DNA of 64,000 bases, from assembly GCF_963676065.1 (NCBI RefSeq), contig NZ_OY780933.1, positions 2,520,122 through 2,584,121 of the forward strand. Reading direction: 5' to 3'. Source of the stretch: Maridesulfovibrio sp. GTDB taxonomy: Bacteria; Desulfobacterota; Desulfovibrionia; Desulfovibrionales; Desulfovibrionaceae. Below the pieces are notes generated by a model, which was not told where the DNA came from, ran no database searches, and saw only the letters and a program-made list of their open reading frames with translations. Made by a program: the position numbers and the translations under genes. Numbering within the stretch: position 1 is the stretch's first letter; each line of letters begins with the position of its first letter. Positions 31,861-41,327 of the stretch are shown here, in pieces.

Positions 31861-34800
31861 TTATATTGATGTAAGTCCCGGAGGACAAAAGCCTTCTGAA
31901 CGCATTTTTACCAGATTTTTCGCATCGTCCATGGTTTGGGGTTTGTCAAAGTAGAATCCTTGTACATAATCACAGCCGATTTCTTTGAGCAGGATAAGCT
32001 GCTGTCTTGTTTCAACACCCTCGGCGATGACGTCCATACTCAGGCTGTGTCCCAGAGCGTTTACAGCGCGGACAATTTCAAGGGATTCGTGATCGTCGGC
32101 CATGTGGCTCACAAATGAACGGTCTATTTTTACGGTGGAGGCCGGGAAACGTTGTAACTGGGCCAGTGACGAATAGCCCGTTCCGAAATCATCAACGGCC
32201 AGCCTGATGCCCATTTCTCCTATTTTTTTAAGATTCAGGGAAGAAGATGCGTTGCGTTCCATGATAGCGGATTCAGTGATTTCAAGTTTTAGGCATTCGG
32301 GAGGAAAATTTGTCTCATGAATTATTGTCTGAATCGCATCGGCGAGATCGGGTTTGGAAAGCTGGCTGGGTGAGAGATTCACAGCTAAAAACAGATCGTC
32401 GGCGTTGGAGAAATTTGTGATCCATGAGGCCATAACCCTGCAGGCTTCATAAAGTATGCTCCGGTCAAGTTCGACAATCAGCCCAGTCTCTTCGGCCACG
32501 GGGATGATGTGGGCCGGAGTAAGGAATCCTCGGTCCGGATGGTTCCAGCGAACAAGAGCTTCGAACCCGGCGAGATTGCGGTTCTGTAAGCTGTATACCG
32601 GCTGGAAGTAGGGGAAAAATTCCCGTTCCGGTATGCCGTGCCTTATTTCGGTTTCAATGAGCAGGCTTTGCAGTGCCTTCTCGTACATACTCTTATTGAA
32701 TACCTTGAATTTGTTAACCCCTTGTTCTTTGGCCTTGTACATACTGATGTCGGCATCACGTAAAATATGTTCGGGGTGTTCATAACTGGCGGTTTTGAAA
32801 ACAATGCCTATGCTGGAGCTGATAACAACTTCCTGAGATGAAATATCGACAGGCTTGCGGATTTCATTACGGATGTTGCGGATTATCTGGATTACCTCTT
32901 GCGGAGTGGAAAAATCATCTATCAGGACTGCAAATTCGTCGCCGCCCATTCTGGCGACAGTGTCCACTGGGCGCAGACATTTTTTAAGCCTTTTACCCAC
33001 TTCAATCAGCAGTTCGTCCCCGGCCTGATGTCCAAGGCTGTCATTGATGCGCTTGAACATGTCGATATCAAGCATAAGGACAGCGAAGCTTCTTTCCGGG
33101 ATATTGCGCGATATATCCAATGTTGCGTCCAGACGGTCAAGGAAGAATGTGCGGTTGGGAAGTCCGGTCAGGGAATCATGCAGAGACTGGTAGGAAAGTC
33201 GGCGTTCGTATTCTTTGCGCTGTGAAATATCGTCGTAAATTATGAAGGTTCCTGAAATTTCATCATTATATATGAAAGGGTAACCGAGAATAGAGACCGG
33301 AATCAGCTTACCGTTTTTGTGTCTGCGCAGGTCCTCCGTACGGTAGGTCTCTCCTTTCAGTATTTTTTGCAGGTTGGACTTCAGTCTTTCTCTGCTGTTC
33401 GGGGTCAGATTTTTGCAGCAGGGAGCGACTTCGTTGGTGCTGTATCCGAAGAGTTTCGTAAAGGCCCGGTTGGTATCTACCACGTTCCCTTTGGAGTCAG
33501 TCAGGGCGATAGCCTGCGGAGAGCTTTCAAAAAGCTGCATGAACCGCGATTTATGCCTGAAAATTTTACGCTCGGCTACGATTTCAAGCGTGGAATCAAA
33601 AGCGGTGCCGGTGTAGAGTACGGGTCTGCCGTTTTTATCATAGGATGTGCGGGCGTTGATGGTAACCCATTTTTCTTCACCATATCGGTGATTAACCCTA
33701 AGCAGCATTCCGTTTACCGAGCCGTCAATAAGCAGCCTGCTCAGGAATTTCTGCCGTCCTTCCCGGCTGTGAATAAACCTTGAAGCCCGGTCGTTATCGG
33801 CCAGCATCTCGTCTACATCATCATAACCCATTATCGCCGCCAGTGCGGGATTGGCGACAGTCAGTCGTCCTGCTGCGGAACTCTGAAAAATGGCAACGGT
33901 GGCGTTCTCGAAAATTGAACGGAATTTTTTTTCGCTTTCCAGTAATGCCGTTTCTGCCTGGCGTCTTTGCAATGATGCTGCGACCTGTTCGGAGATGGCA
34001 ACCATGAGGTCTACGTCTTTTGAAGAGTACACTCCTGCCTGTTTGTAAGACTGGATAGCCATAACTCCGATAATCTTATCGCCAGATTTCAAGGGCACAC
34101 CAAGCCACGACTTGGCTGGAGAGCCGATGTGGTTGATCTGGTTTGTTCTGCGGTCACTGAAGTCAGTTTCATCAAGTAAAAGAGGATGCCCGGCTTTGAT
34201 GACTTCAACGCTAAGGCTTTTACCGTTAACAACGGAAATTCTTTCGTTCGGGGATATGAAATCTTTTTCATCCGCGTAATACGGGAAATTCAGATTCATT
34301 TCTTCTTCGTCAAAGAGTGCGACAAAGAAATTTTCAGCATCGATAAAAGGCTTGAGATTTTCATGGACCTGCTGGATGAAAACGGGGGTGTCTGCACCTG
34401 AATTCAGTGCGGATGAAATTTTGTACAGTATCAGGTTGATGTTTTCAGTCTGCTTTCTTGCCGAAATATCGCGAAGGGATTCAATCGCCCCGATGGTCTT
34501 TCCATTTTCGTCTTGTATAGGAGAGGCCTGGAGCCATAGATTGGTGCTTTTGCGGTTTCCCAGATTCTGTATGCATATTTCAGCAGTCAGGGCCCTTCCG
34601 TGGCGGCTGATAGCACTGTATTCGATCTCCCCGATTTCATCACAGCCGTTGACAACATCAATCAGACCGGGGGTTCTTTTGCCGTGGATTATTTTGATGT
34701 GTTCAAAGTTCGCCTTACCGATTACCATATCCGCGGGGACTCCGGTCAGGGCTTCAACAGCGGGATTCCAAGCAACGACCACTCCGGCTTTGTTGATAAT

Positions 34801-34983
34801 AAAGGCCGGGTCAGGGAGAAATTGTATAATTGATACTGCGGGGGAATGGGGTATAAGAGTAGATGCATCAAGGCCGGAGTATGTTTTTTCAACCAGCTTA
34901 ATGAACTCAAGCAATTCGACGTCCAGTTCTGCCGACTGGTCTCCAAATGTCTCTTTCAGTTGTTTTTCCAGCAATTCGTGCAT
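31861..34983 (-). CDS. PAS-GAF-PAS-PAS-GGDEF-EAL sensor protein
   Basis: The 1040-aa cytoplasmic protein has no membrane helix. Approximate order: PAS 48-170 (DPAFIINKAGVVVAWNPAV), GAF 185-335, PAS 350-470, PAS 485-600, GGDEF 610-770 and EAL 785-1025. The diguanylate cyclase motif is ARMGGDEFAVLI, with an RPVD inhibitory site five residues before it. The phosphodiesterase has FEALVRW, DDFGTGYSSL and AEGVET, so both domains may be active. No good ribosome-binding site precedes the ATG. It is a typical bifunctional c-di-GMP enzyme; the signal is unknown. Confidence 0.88.
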   Translation of the reverse strand: MHELLEKQLKETFGDQSAELDVELLEFIKLVEKTYSGLDASTLIPHSPAVSIIQFLPDPAFIINKAGVVVAWNPAVEALTGVPADMVIGKANFEHIKIIHGKRTPGLIDVVNGCDEIGEIEYSAISRHGRALTAEICIQNLGNRKSTNLWLQASPIQDENGKTIGAIESLRDISARKQTENINLILYKISSALNSGADTPVFIQQVHENLKPFIDAENFFVALFDEEEMNLNFPYYADEKDFISPNERISVVNGKSLSVEVIKAGHPLLLDETDFSDRRTNQINHIGSPAKSWLGVPLKSGDKIIGVMAIQSYKQAGVYSSKDVDLMVAISEQVAASLQRRQAETALLESEKKFRSIFENATVAIFQSSAAGRLTVANPALAAIMGYDDVDEMLADNDRASRFIHSREGRQKFLSRLLIDGSVNGMLLRVNHRYGEEKWVTINARTSYDKNGRPVLYTGTAFDSTLEIVAERKIFRHKSRFMQLFESSPQAIALTDSKGNVVDTNRAFTKLFGYSTNEVAPCCKNLTPNSRERLKSNLQKILKGETYRTEDLRRHKNGKLIPVSILGYPFIYNDEISGTFIIYDDISQRKEYERRLSYQSLHDSLTGLPNRTFFLDRLDATLDISRNIPERSFAVLMLDIDMFKRINDSLGHQAGDELLIEVGKRLKKCLRPVDTVARMGGDEFAVLIDDFSTPQEVIQIIRNIRNEIRKPVDISSQEVVISSSIGIVFKTASYEHPEHILRDADISMYKAKEQGVNKFKVFNKSMYEKALQSLLIETEIRHGIPEREFFPYFQPVYSLQNRNLAGFEALVRWNHPDRGFLTPAHIIPVAEETGLIVELDRSILYEACRVMASWITNFSNADDLFLAVNLSPSQLSKPDLADAIQTIIHETNFPPECLKLEITESAIMERNASSSLNLKKIGEMGIRLAVDDFGTGYSSLAQLQRFPASTVKIDRSFVSHMADDHESLEIVRAVNALGHSLSMDVIAEGVETRQQLILLKEIGCDYVQGFYFDKPQTMDDAKNLVKMRSEGFCPPGLTSI

Positions 34984-35068
34984 CGTAAAAAAGGGATACT
35001 TTATTAATCGTTTGCTTGCAAGCAGAGTGTTAAAGCTTTGATGAAAATAACAGATTTCCTTTAACGCA

Positions 35069-37273
35069 CTATTCTTTTTTTATTTTATAGACAGATATCG
35101 TAGGCTCATTCTTTTTATTTCTTATTACTTGTATCAAAAAGTAATCACCTTCAGGAATGCTGATTTCCCATTCTTTGGAATGGTTGTCCATTTTGCCTTG
35201 AACTGTTTTTTCAACGAGTTGAAATCTGCTTTTATTTATAAGTTTGGAAATTGAAAAATCTTTAAAGTATTGCGGTGTTATATTTTGATTTTTGCCTGCG
35301 GTAAATTTAAATTTAAAATTTGTCCAAGAGGAATAAAATGATCTGCTGTCATCTGTCGCATTCAGATTTCCTGTTTGGCTCGGGTTTTGTGGATAGAAAG
35401 GCTGCCATTTTTTGCCGTCAAAGAACTCAATCCACTGTTGCTCATCGAGGTACCTTGCTGGAATACCTGCGCTGCGCAATACCGCAGTATTGAAAATACA
35501 TATTTCTGAAGAAGTGGAAGCCGTGCGGGTGTCCATGACTTCTACCGGGGTTAGTGTATCGCCTAACGGTCCGCGCGGTACTGACGAAATGTCCTTATTT
35601 ATTTCACTCAGTCTACGCAGTACATTTGTCAGTTTGCCGGTTTGCCCCATTTGGAATTCATCATGTAATTTTTGGCGCCATTTACTTTGTTGTTCATACA
35701 TTATCCGGGGGCTGAGCACATACTGCTGGAATATGGCATCAGTGTATTTAAGACCGTTTGCCTCTGCCTGTCTTCGAGCCGCATCGGCTATGACGGCGTT
35801 CTCTGCAAGTTCTTCAGCTGTGACTGTCAGCAGGTCAGCCGTAGCCATGGTGGATATGGATTTCAGGAGTGAAGGCAGATTTTTTTTCGGACAGGCGGAA
35901 ACGGCTCTTTGTACCTGCGGTGTATTCAGGCCTGCTTTAACTATGTAAGCGGCATAATCAGGAGAGAATTGTTCGGCTGCTTTTTTCATGGCACTGATAT
36001 TTTGCAACCGCAGTTCCCTTAAAGAATCAAACTCGGCTTTGCGCGCTCCCTCTGAGTTCTTAGGCGGAGTCGGGAGTTGCTGCTTATCATTATAATTAAA
36101 GCGGAAAGATATTGTCCCGCTTGGGGTGTTGTCTGGTTTCAGCTTTAAAATGATGTTGTCGCGTCCGGGCTGTTCTCCGGGAATCCAGATAGAGCCGACA
36201 AATGCAGAGTCCTCTCCATCAGCAGCAGAAATAAGCACTGATCCGGGACCGAGTGTAACTTCGGCTTTTCCGTTCTGGTTTGTGGTTTTTACCGCAACAG
36301 GCACGAAAGATGCGTAATTGAACACAGATATAAATATTTTTGTATCGGGCAGGGGTGTGCCTTTGGAATCGAGTACCAGGATCTCGGTTTTGTCGGCCGG
36401 GGCATAGCGGGAGGTTGTATTGATCAGGGTGCATCCGAAAGGACGCCCCAGTACCGGATAATCCGGTGAAACCGCGTTACCGTATGCGTAGGAAACAACA
36501 AGAGGGGCCCTGCGTGCCGATCCGCTGAACCATGCATGGTCCAGACCGTAATCAGGATTTGCGGATTCGATGTAATGCCATTTCCCGTCTACCTGCACTT
36601 CCGTCCATGTATGGTTGTCATTGGAATGCTGCCATGCCGGCACCATGGCCTGCCGGGCGGGAATGCCCACACTTCTGAGGGCGCATACTGTCAGAATTAC
36701 CGCTTCTTCGCATCTTCCCCATCCTCTGTTGATGGTCATTTGCGGGTTCTGATCCCAGCGCTGGGTGGATTTGAATCCTGTTTTGGAAAAACACCAGCGG
36801 TTTATCTTCAGGACCGCTTCTTCCATGGATGCGCATTCGGAGACCAGCGGCAGGAGTTCATTGTAAAATTTTTTGCGCCAGCAGGATGTTTTTTCCTGAC
36901 TGACCCGGTGGGGCAGCACGTAATTTAAAAAATCGTTCCATGAGATGTTTCGCCCCCAACTCGTGGATTCCCGGGTCAGAAAGGCGTAGTCGAGGTTCTC
37001 AGCCAGTTCATCGGACGAGAGTCCTGCCCGGTCCGAGGGTGGCAGGTTGGCGACAATAAATTGTGCCGCTTGCTGCTTCTCAGGCATGCCTTCATATTTC
37101 TTTAGGAATTTGTTCAGTTCAGCACGGTTGCTGCCCGAAGTTTCGAGTATGGTTTTGATGGAATCGGAATAAGGGGAAAGTCGGTTTTGATAATTGACGG
37201 TTGAACATCCGCACAGGCATATGCAGAGCAGAATGGCCGGTAAAGTATTTTTAGTTATATTGATAGGCAGCAT
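35069..37273 (-). CDS. Transglutaminase-like lipoprotein with a second, degenerate transglutaminase module
   Basis: The 734-aa envelope protein has a lipobox near CICLCGC (lipid Cys 23). The first transglutaminase-like domain has Cys188 (GWGRCEEAVILT), His221 (NDNHTWTEV) and Asp241 (ESANPDYG). A beta-sandwich-like region follows (about 300-390). Near residues 600-680 a second module repeats the pattern (SSEICIFNTAVLRSAGIPAR, then WIEFFDGKKWQPFYP) but without the catalytic Cys and His. It may cleave or bind envelope peptides. Start codon context is weak; no alternative fits the signal peptide. Confidence 0.82.
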   Translation of the reverse strand: MLPINITKNTLPAILLCICLCGCSTVNYQNRLSPYSDSIKTILETSGSNRAELNKFLKKYEGMPEKQQAAQFIVANLPPSDRAGLSSDELAENLDYAFLTRESTSWGRNISWNDFLNYVLPHRVSQEKTSCWRKKFYNELLPLVSECASMEEAVLKINRWCFSKTGFKSTQRWDQNPQMTINRGWGRCEEAVILTVCALRSVGIPARQAMVPAWQHSNDNHTWTEVQVDGKWHYIESANPDYGLDHAWFSGSARRAPLVVSYAYGNAVSPDYPVLGRPFGCTLINTTSRYAPADKTEILVLDSKGTPLPDTKIFISVFNYASFVPVAVKTTNQNGKAEVTLGPGSVLISAADGEDSAFVGSIWIPGEQPGRDNIILKLKPDNTPSGTISFRFNYNDKQQLPTPPKNSEGARKAEFDSLRELRLQNISAMKKAAEQFSPDYAAYIVKAGLNTPQVQRAVSACPKKNLPSLLKSISTMATADLLTVTAEELAENAVIADAARRQAEANGLKYTDAIFQQYVLSPRIMYEQQSKWRQKLHDEFQMGQTGKLTNVLRRLSEINKDISSVPRGPLGDTLTPVEVMDTRTASTSSEICIFNTAVLRSAGIPARYLDEQQWIEFFDGKKWQPFYPQNPSQTGNLNATDDSRSFYSSWTNFKFKFTAGKNQNITPQYFKDFSISKLINKSRFQLVEKTVQGKMDNHSKEWEISIPEGDYFLIQVIRNKKNEPTISVYKIKKE

Positions 37274-37306
37274 CGGTACTGATCTATCATATAGTCTTAT
37301 TCATGT

Positions 37307-37343
37307 AAAAAGACCGGAACACGTAGGTCCCGGTCTTTTTTTT
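37307..37343. terminator. Terminator between the lipoprotein start and the IscA-like gene
   Basis: AAAAAGACCGG (37307-37317) pairs with CCGGTCTTTTT (37330-37340), with T/A runs on both sides. It terminates the minus-strand gene at 37370-37681. Confidence 0.8.
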
Positions 37344-37369
37344 CGAATGGTAGGTATCGTAGCGGATGA

Positions 37370-37681
37370 TCAGCCGCAACCGCCGCAGCAGCTGCCGCAG
37401 CTTCCCTGGGCTTCTTCCAGTACGAGGGAAGAGGAAATCTCGATTCCCATGGGAGTCAGGTCGATAACCATGGGTTTTGCCTGTTCCAAAAGTTCTTTGT
37501 CTACGACAAAGTCATAACCTTCGAGGTTAATTGTTTCGTCACCGTCTTTTGCGGAATCAATTCCGAGCGCCAGGCGGGTTCCGCTGCATGCGGAAGCTAG
37601 GTATATGCGAACAGTTTCTTTTTCTTTTCCTTCAAAGTGCTGATCAAGAACTTCTTTTGCTTTTTCTGTGATCTTAAGCAT
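37370..37681 (-). CDS. HesB/IscA-like iron-sulfur protein
   Basis: The 103-aa protein carries the A-type carrier pattern MLKITEKAKEVLDQHF, a central ACSGTR and DLTPMGIEISSSLV, and a C-terminal CGSCCGGCG tail with several cysteines. The usual conserved Cys positions of IscA are modified, so it may be a related Fe-S or metal-binding member. It is cytoplasmic and monocistronic, with GGAGAG before the ATG. Function is inferred. Confidence 0.8.
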   Translation of the reverse strand: MLKITEKAKEVLDQHFEGKEKETVRIYLASACSGTRLALGIDSAKDGDETINLEGYDFVVDKELLEQAKPMVIDLTPMGIEISSSLVLEEAQGSCGSCCGGCG

Positions 37682-37843
37682 TAATTCTCTCCTTTTGAGG
37701 TTGGCTTTCTAAAAGAATAGCTCTCATGGAATGTAAGTCAACAGACTTTGCTGAAAAAACATTCACTATTTATTATGTTTTGAATTAAATTATTTTTGTA
37801 TAGGTCAGTTCTATTAATCCAGACATCTGTCCGTTGCCGGGTG

Positions 37844-38680
37844 TTATCCGTTTTCCTGAAAAAATTGGCCGGGTGAAATTCCGATAATTTTTTTGAAGTG
37901 TCTTGAGAAGTGACTTTGGTCGGAGAAGCCGGATTTCAGTGCGGCATCAATAATAGTAGTTCTGTTTTCGATAAGTGCGCGTGCTTCCTGCACACGGCGG
38001 AAAATGAGGTATTCCTGTGGTGATCTTCCATATTTGCCGACAAACAGCTTTTGCAGATGGAAGGGGCTGAGACAGGCTGTTTCCGCCAGGTCGTGCAGGG
38101 TGATTTTCTGCTGAAAATTATGGTCGATGAAATTTTTAACCCTTTGCAGGGCCTCATGCTGAGGGCCTGTCTTTTGCGTGATTATTTCGCCCCGGCTGTG
38201 CTCTTCTATAATATGATATAGGAATGAATTAAGCGCGGCCTGTTTTTCCAGTCCTGTTCCCGGGATATTGATCAGGGCAAATAATTCATCAAATGATGCG
38301 CGGTCATAATCTTTATAGATAACGGCAGGATTAAAATCAGGCTCGCGGCATGGTCTGTCGCAGATTTCGGCGGTAAGTTTCTGCATGTACCGGGTATTAA
38401 CGCATATGGCTCTGTATGCATGTTGCAGTGAGTCTTTTTCGCAGGATGATGCACAGCTGTGAGGAATGCCGGGGGGCAGTATGCACAGCTCCCCGGCTTT
38501 ATAAGTAAGTGCAGTGGAATTGATATTCAGCCTGCGTTCACCCTGATCAACCAGAATGAAAATATAACTGGTGTGGACATGCCGCGGGAAACGGTTGCTG
38601 ATGCCGTATGCTTCAACCAGTGTGGTGTCCGGCAGTCCTTCCGGTTCATGGAAGATCAGTTTTGCTTTTTTTGTTTTCAT
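37844..38680 (-). CDS. AraC family transcriptional regulator
   Basis: The 278-aa protein has an N-terminal cupin-like ligand domain (about 20-150; FPRHVHTSYIFILVDQGE, PPGIPHSC). The C-terminal double helix-turn-helix is AETACLSPFHLQKLFVGKYG followed by ALKSGFSDQSHFSRHFKKIIGISPGQF. It lies 10 nt after the cupin gene and is probably co-transcribed. The ligand is unknown. Confidence 0.9.
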   Translation of the reverse strand: MKTKKAKLIFHEPEGLPDTTLVEAYGISNRFPRHVHTSYIFILVDQGERRLNINSTALTYKAGELCILPPGIPHSCASSCEKDSLQHAYRAICVNTRYMQKLTAEICDRPCREPDFNPAVIYKDYDRASFDELFALINIPGTGLEKQAALNSFLYHIIEEHSRGEIITQKTGPQHEALQRVKNFIDHNFQQKITLHDLAETACLSPFHLQKLFVGKYGRSPQEYLIFRRVQEARALIENRTTIIDAALKSGFSDQSHFSRHFKKIIGISPGQFFQENG

Positions 38681-38690
38681 GCGTATCCGC

Positions 38691-39083
38691 TTATATCAAA
38701 GCCGGAAAAAACTTGGCAAGCATTATCAATCCGTCATCTCCGGCCTTTACGCTATGCTTCTCACCTTTGGGGATTATGGCCGATTTGCCGGGATGGTAGG
38801 GGGTGCTGCTCTCGCTCAATGTGGCATCGCCTGAACCCTCGATAACTTCATGCATTTCCCACTGATTTTCATGAACGTGCGTTTCAAGGGTGCAACCGGG
38901 ATCAACACGGACAATATGGCAACTGATTTGCCCGTCTGTTTTATCGCCGGTAACAAGGTGTTTCAGGTAGACTCCCTCAAAGGCTGCGTGAGGGTTCCAC
39001 GCAAGGTCTGCACAATTAATGGTTTCGTTGATGGTTTTAATTGTGCCGTTAGTTGCAAGTGCGGAAAATTCAACAGGTGTCAT
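38691..39083 (-). CDS. Cupin domain protein
   Basis: The 130-aa single cupin has metal-ligand motifs THVHENQWEMHEVIEGSG and PKGEKHSV. An upstream in-frame ATG at 39095 overlaps its own GGAGG, so ATG 39083, 5-6 nt after GGAGG, is preferred. Probably a small-molecule-binding or isomerase-type cupin paired with the AraC regulator downstream. Confidence 0.85.
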   Translation of the reverse strand: MTPVEFSALATNGTIKTINETINCADLAWNPHAAFEGVYLKHLVTGDKTDGQISCHIVRVDPGCTLETHVHENQWEMHEVIEGSGDATLSESSTPYHPGKSAIIPKGEKHSVKAGDDGLIMLAKFFPALI

Positions 39084-39181
39084 TTTGTCCTCCATTGGGT
39101 CAGAATTGTTTGTCGTTTTCTGACTTATATGCGGGTACGGAGGGAAGGTATTGTACGATCTTGTGAATCTTCGTTTGATAT

Positions 39182-39214
39182 AAAAAAGCGGGCAAGAAGT
39201 TTCTTGCCCGCTTT
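39182..39214 (-). terminator. Terminator downstream of the OsmC-like gene
   Basis: AAAGCGGGCAAGAA and TTCTTGCCCGCTTT form a 14-bp stem with a 2-nt central gap at 39185-39214. On the minus strand it is followed by TTT. Confidence 0.8.
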
Positions 39215-39234
39215 ATGCGGAATCTGGATTTCAG

Positions 39235-39630
39235 CTAAACTATTTCGAGCTGGAAGGAGGGAGGATTCAACAGCAGTTTTTTGATCGGGCAGAGATCAAG
39301 CGCGCGGAGCAGGGCGGCTTTGTATTTTTCCGGAAAGTTTTCCGGAATAGTCAATTCGTATGTGAATTTACTGATCTGGGTACCTTCATCATTATATTGA
39401 TATCTGAGTTTAAGCTCCAATCCTTCCAAAGACAGTGATCTGGTCTCACAGAATTTACGGGTGTAATGCGCAGCGCATGTTCCAAGAGATGCCAGAAAAA
39501 GTTGCATTGGGTCAGGAGCTGAACCTTCTCCGCCTTCATTTACCGGCATGTCTGCGTCTATGCGGAAATCATCGTTGACGGCCGAAAGTTTTTTCCCTTC
39601 ACCAAACTCAATTTTTATTTCATTGATCAT
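39235..39630 (-). CDS. OsmC/Ohr family peroxide-reducing protein
   Basis: The 131-aa protein has the two redox cysteines in the family context, LASLGTCAAHYTRKFCETR in the middle and LDLCPIKKLL near the end, plus PDPMQLFLA. OsmC-type proteins reduce organic hydroperoxides. It is monocistronic with a terminator downstream. The OsmC branch, rather than Ohr, is my reading. Confidence 0.88.
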   Translation of the reverse strand: MINEIKIEFGEGKKLSAVNDDFRIDADMPVNEGGEGSAPDPMQLFLASLGTCAAHYTRKFCETRSLSLEGLELKLRYQYNDEGTQISKFTYELTIPENFPEKYKAALLRALDLCPIKKLLLNPPSFQLEIV

Positions 39631-39777
39631 TATGACTCCAATCCACCATATATATTGATAAAAAACTTACTGCGTGAGCAGTCATGTCAAGTTAGCGCTT
39701 AAGTCCAGAAAAAATCAATGCTTAGGGAGAAGAAAAACGCGAAAATAATGGGAAATTAAGTCCTTGAGAGGTCGTTT

Positions 39778-40233
39778 TTAGTCCGGTATATGTCCGGCAC
39801 TGATCTCTTCTTTGTTATCCATAGCTTCTTTTAATACCTGTTCGAAATCAATTTCCGTGGACATGCGGAATCCGCAACCTTTGGGAAGCTCTCCGAACTG
39901 CATGAAAATTGATGGAGCCGGAAAGCTGCGGCATAGCTGCGGTCTATTCTCATAATCGCTGCAGGTGCCGTTTTCATTGAGGCTTGTGCATGAAAATTTG
40001 AGATAGCCTTCTTCGGTTTTTCCGAAGATCTTAAAGCGTAACAATGATGTGTCTTCAGTCGCGGCCTTTACAAAAGCTCGTTCCCTTTTCAGCCACTTGC
40101 CGCCCACCGATATACATATACCCCGGCAGCATTGCCCGCACATTTGGCAAGAGCCGCGGATGACAACTGTCTGCCGTTTCTTTTTTAACTGCCATTTGCG
40201 GTATTGCAGGCGTATGTAATCTAAAAAAGACAT
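39778..40233 (-). CDS. YkgJ-type cysteine-cluster protein
   Basis: The 151-aa protein has a CxxCGxCC start (CQMCGQCCRGICISV) and later a CTSLNENGTCSDYENRPQLCRSFP segment, the zinc- or Fe-S-binding CxxCxxCC...C pattern of YkgJ (PF03692). It is probably cytoplasmic. It lies 42 nt downstream of the GtrA-family gene. Biochemical role unknown. Confidence 0.85.
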   Translation of the reverse strand: MSFLDYIRLQYRKWQLKKKRQTVVIRGSCQMCGQCCRGICISVGGKWLKRERAFVKAATEDTSLLRFKIFGKTEEGYLKFSCTSLNENGTCSDYENRPQLCRSFPAPSIFMQFGELPKGCGFRMSTEIDFEQVLKEAMDNKEEISAGHIPD

Positions 40234-40275
40234 CCGGGAAAATTAATCCGCAATTCAGAGGAAATCAAGGCCAAC

Positions 40276-40689
40276 CTAAGTGAATGGTTTTCCGGCTACT
40301 TTAAAATTTATATGCAGATTAAGCAGGTAGTTCCATACTCCGGTAATCAGAGATACCAGAATTCGCGAAATGAGATACTGCCACCTGAAGCGATCAACCA
40401 TTAAGTACATTCCCCCGCTCACTATCACCAGTCCTGTTCCGGCTATAATCAGGAAACCTATGTATCCCTGCTTGATTTCGCGCGATGTCCCTTTAAAAAC
40501 AATCTTGCGGCTGATGAAATAATTTAGCGAAACCGCGATTAAAAAAGCCAGACCGGCTGAAAAAACAGTAGGTAGGTCAAATATTTCTGTGAACAGGCAG
40601 AGCATGCTCAGATCCAGAGTAAAAGTACCGCCTCCGACGCAGGTGTAACGCAGGAAGCGAGCGAGTGCCCTGTAGTCAAACGGCATCAT
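40276..40689 (-). CDS. GtrA-family small membrane protein
   Basis: The 137-aa protein has four hydrophobic helices and motif RFLRYTCVGGGTFTLDLSML, typical of GtrA. These proteins flip polyprenyl-linked glucose or act in cell-wall glycosylation. It is upstream of ykgJ-like on the same strand. No glycosyltransferase gene is nearby. Confidence 0.85.
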   Translation of the reverse strand: MMPFDYRALARFLRYTCVGGGTFTLDLSMLCLFTEIFDLPTVFSAGLAFLIAVSLNYFISRKIVFKGTSREIKQGYIGFLIIAGTGLVIVSGGMYLMVDRFRWQYLISRILVSLITGVWNYLLNLHINFKVAGKPFT

Positions 40690-41327
40690 TTTTATTTTCC
40701 TGAGGGTTCGTTTTTTTGATCAGAGTGAAAATTATTATTAGTGTCTCTGCCGGGAGACCCTGAGGTCGGACCAAATATCCGTTAGTGGCAGAAGGCCCGT
40801 TCAAGCATAAAAAGTCAAGCCTGATTGGAAAAGGTGACCCATTTGTAATCTTGCGGCAACAAAAAGAAAGGCCCCGCTATTGAGGGGGTGAAATCCTCGT
40901 CAGCGGGGCTTGCGGCGTTCGGGTCAGGTTGCGCCAAACCTCCCTTTTGCCGTCTGGAAGAAAGGGTGTCTGTTCTCTGATGAACAAAAATGAAATTAAA
41001 ATTTATTTAATAAGGCGGAAAATATATCGGCCTGTATTTTACAAGATCTTAGCGGTAGTGCCTTCACACAGCCACTCTTTGATTCGTTTATATGGAACGG
41101 CATTCTATATGTCTAATATATAATTCATGCCTATTTGATATGTTTAACGTCTTGGTCTGGAAAAGAAGAAGGAAGGTTCTGATAAAGTTCTGTGGATAGG
41201 CATGTTGCTGAAATAATCTTTGGTTAAACCGCTCTTATGTACGGAAACAAGTTATTTGAGGTTAATTTGTATGATAATTTTTTTTTTATGTTTTATAAAA
41301 TTTGATTTTGTATTAATGGATTGATTC
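40690..41327. other. Intergenic region, 638 bp, with a structured element
   Basis: No gene is supported. The most notable part is 40861-40945: GCCCCGCT (40871-40878) pairs with AGCGGGGC (40902-40909), with inner GAGG/CCTC. On the minus strand it is followed by CTTTCTTTTT, giving an intrinsic terminator. A second small hairpin, AGGTT-GCGCCA-AACCT, is adjacent at 40926-40941. A minus-strand transcript beginning near 41000 would end here ahead of gtrA. The rest is AT-rich. A plus-strand frame of 64 codons at 40929-41123 has no ribosome-binding site and was not accepted. Confidence 0.6.

Noticed and set aside
40861..40945. Considered as SRP RNA because of GGGTCAGGTT
   Set aside because: The conserved SRP loop GGAAG-AGCC is absent and the GGTCAGG match alone is insufficient.
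40929..41123. 64-codon plus-strand frame in the gtrA upstream region
   Set aside because: No ribosome-binding site, no similarity that I recognise, and the frame overlaps the structured element.
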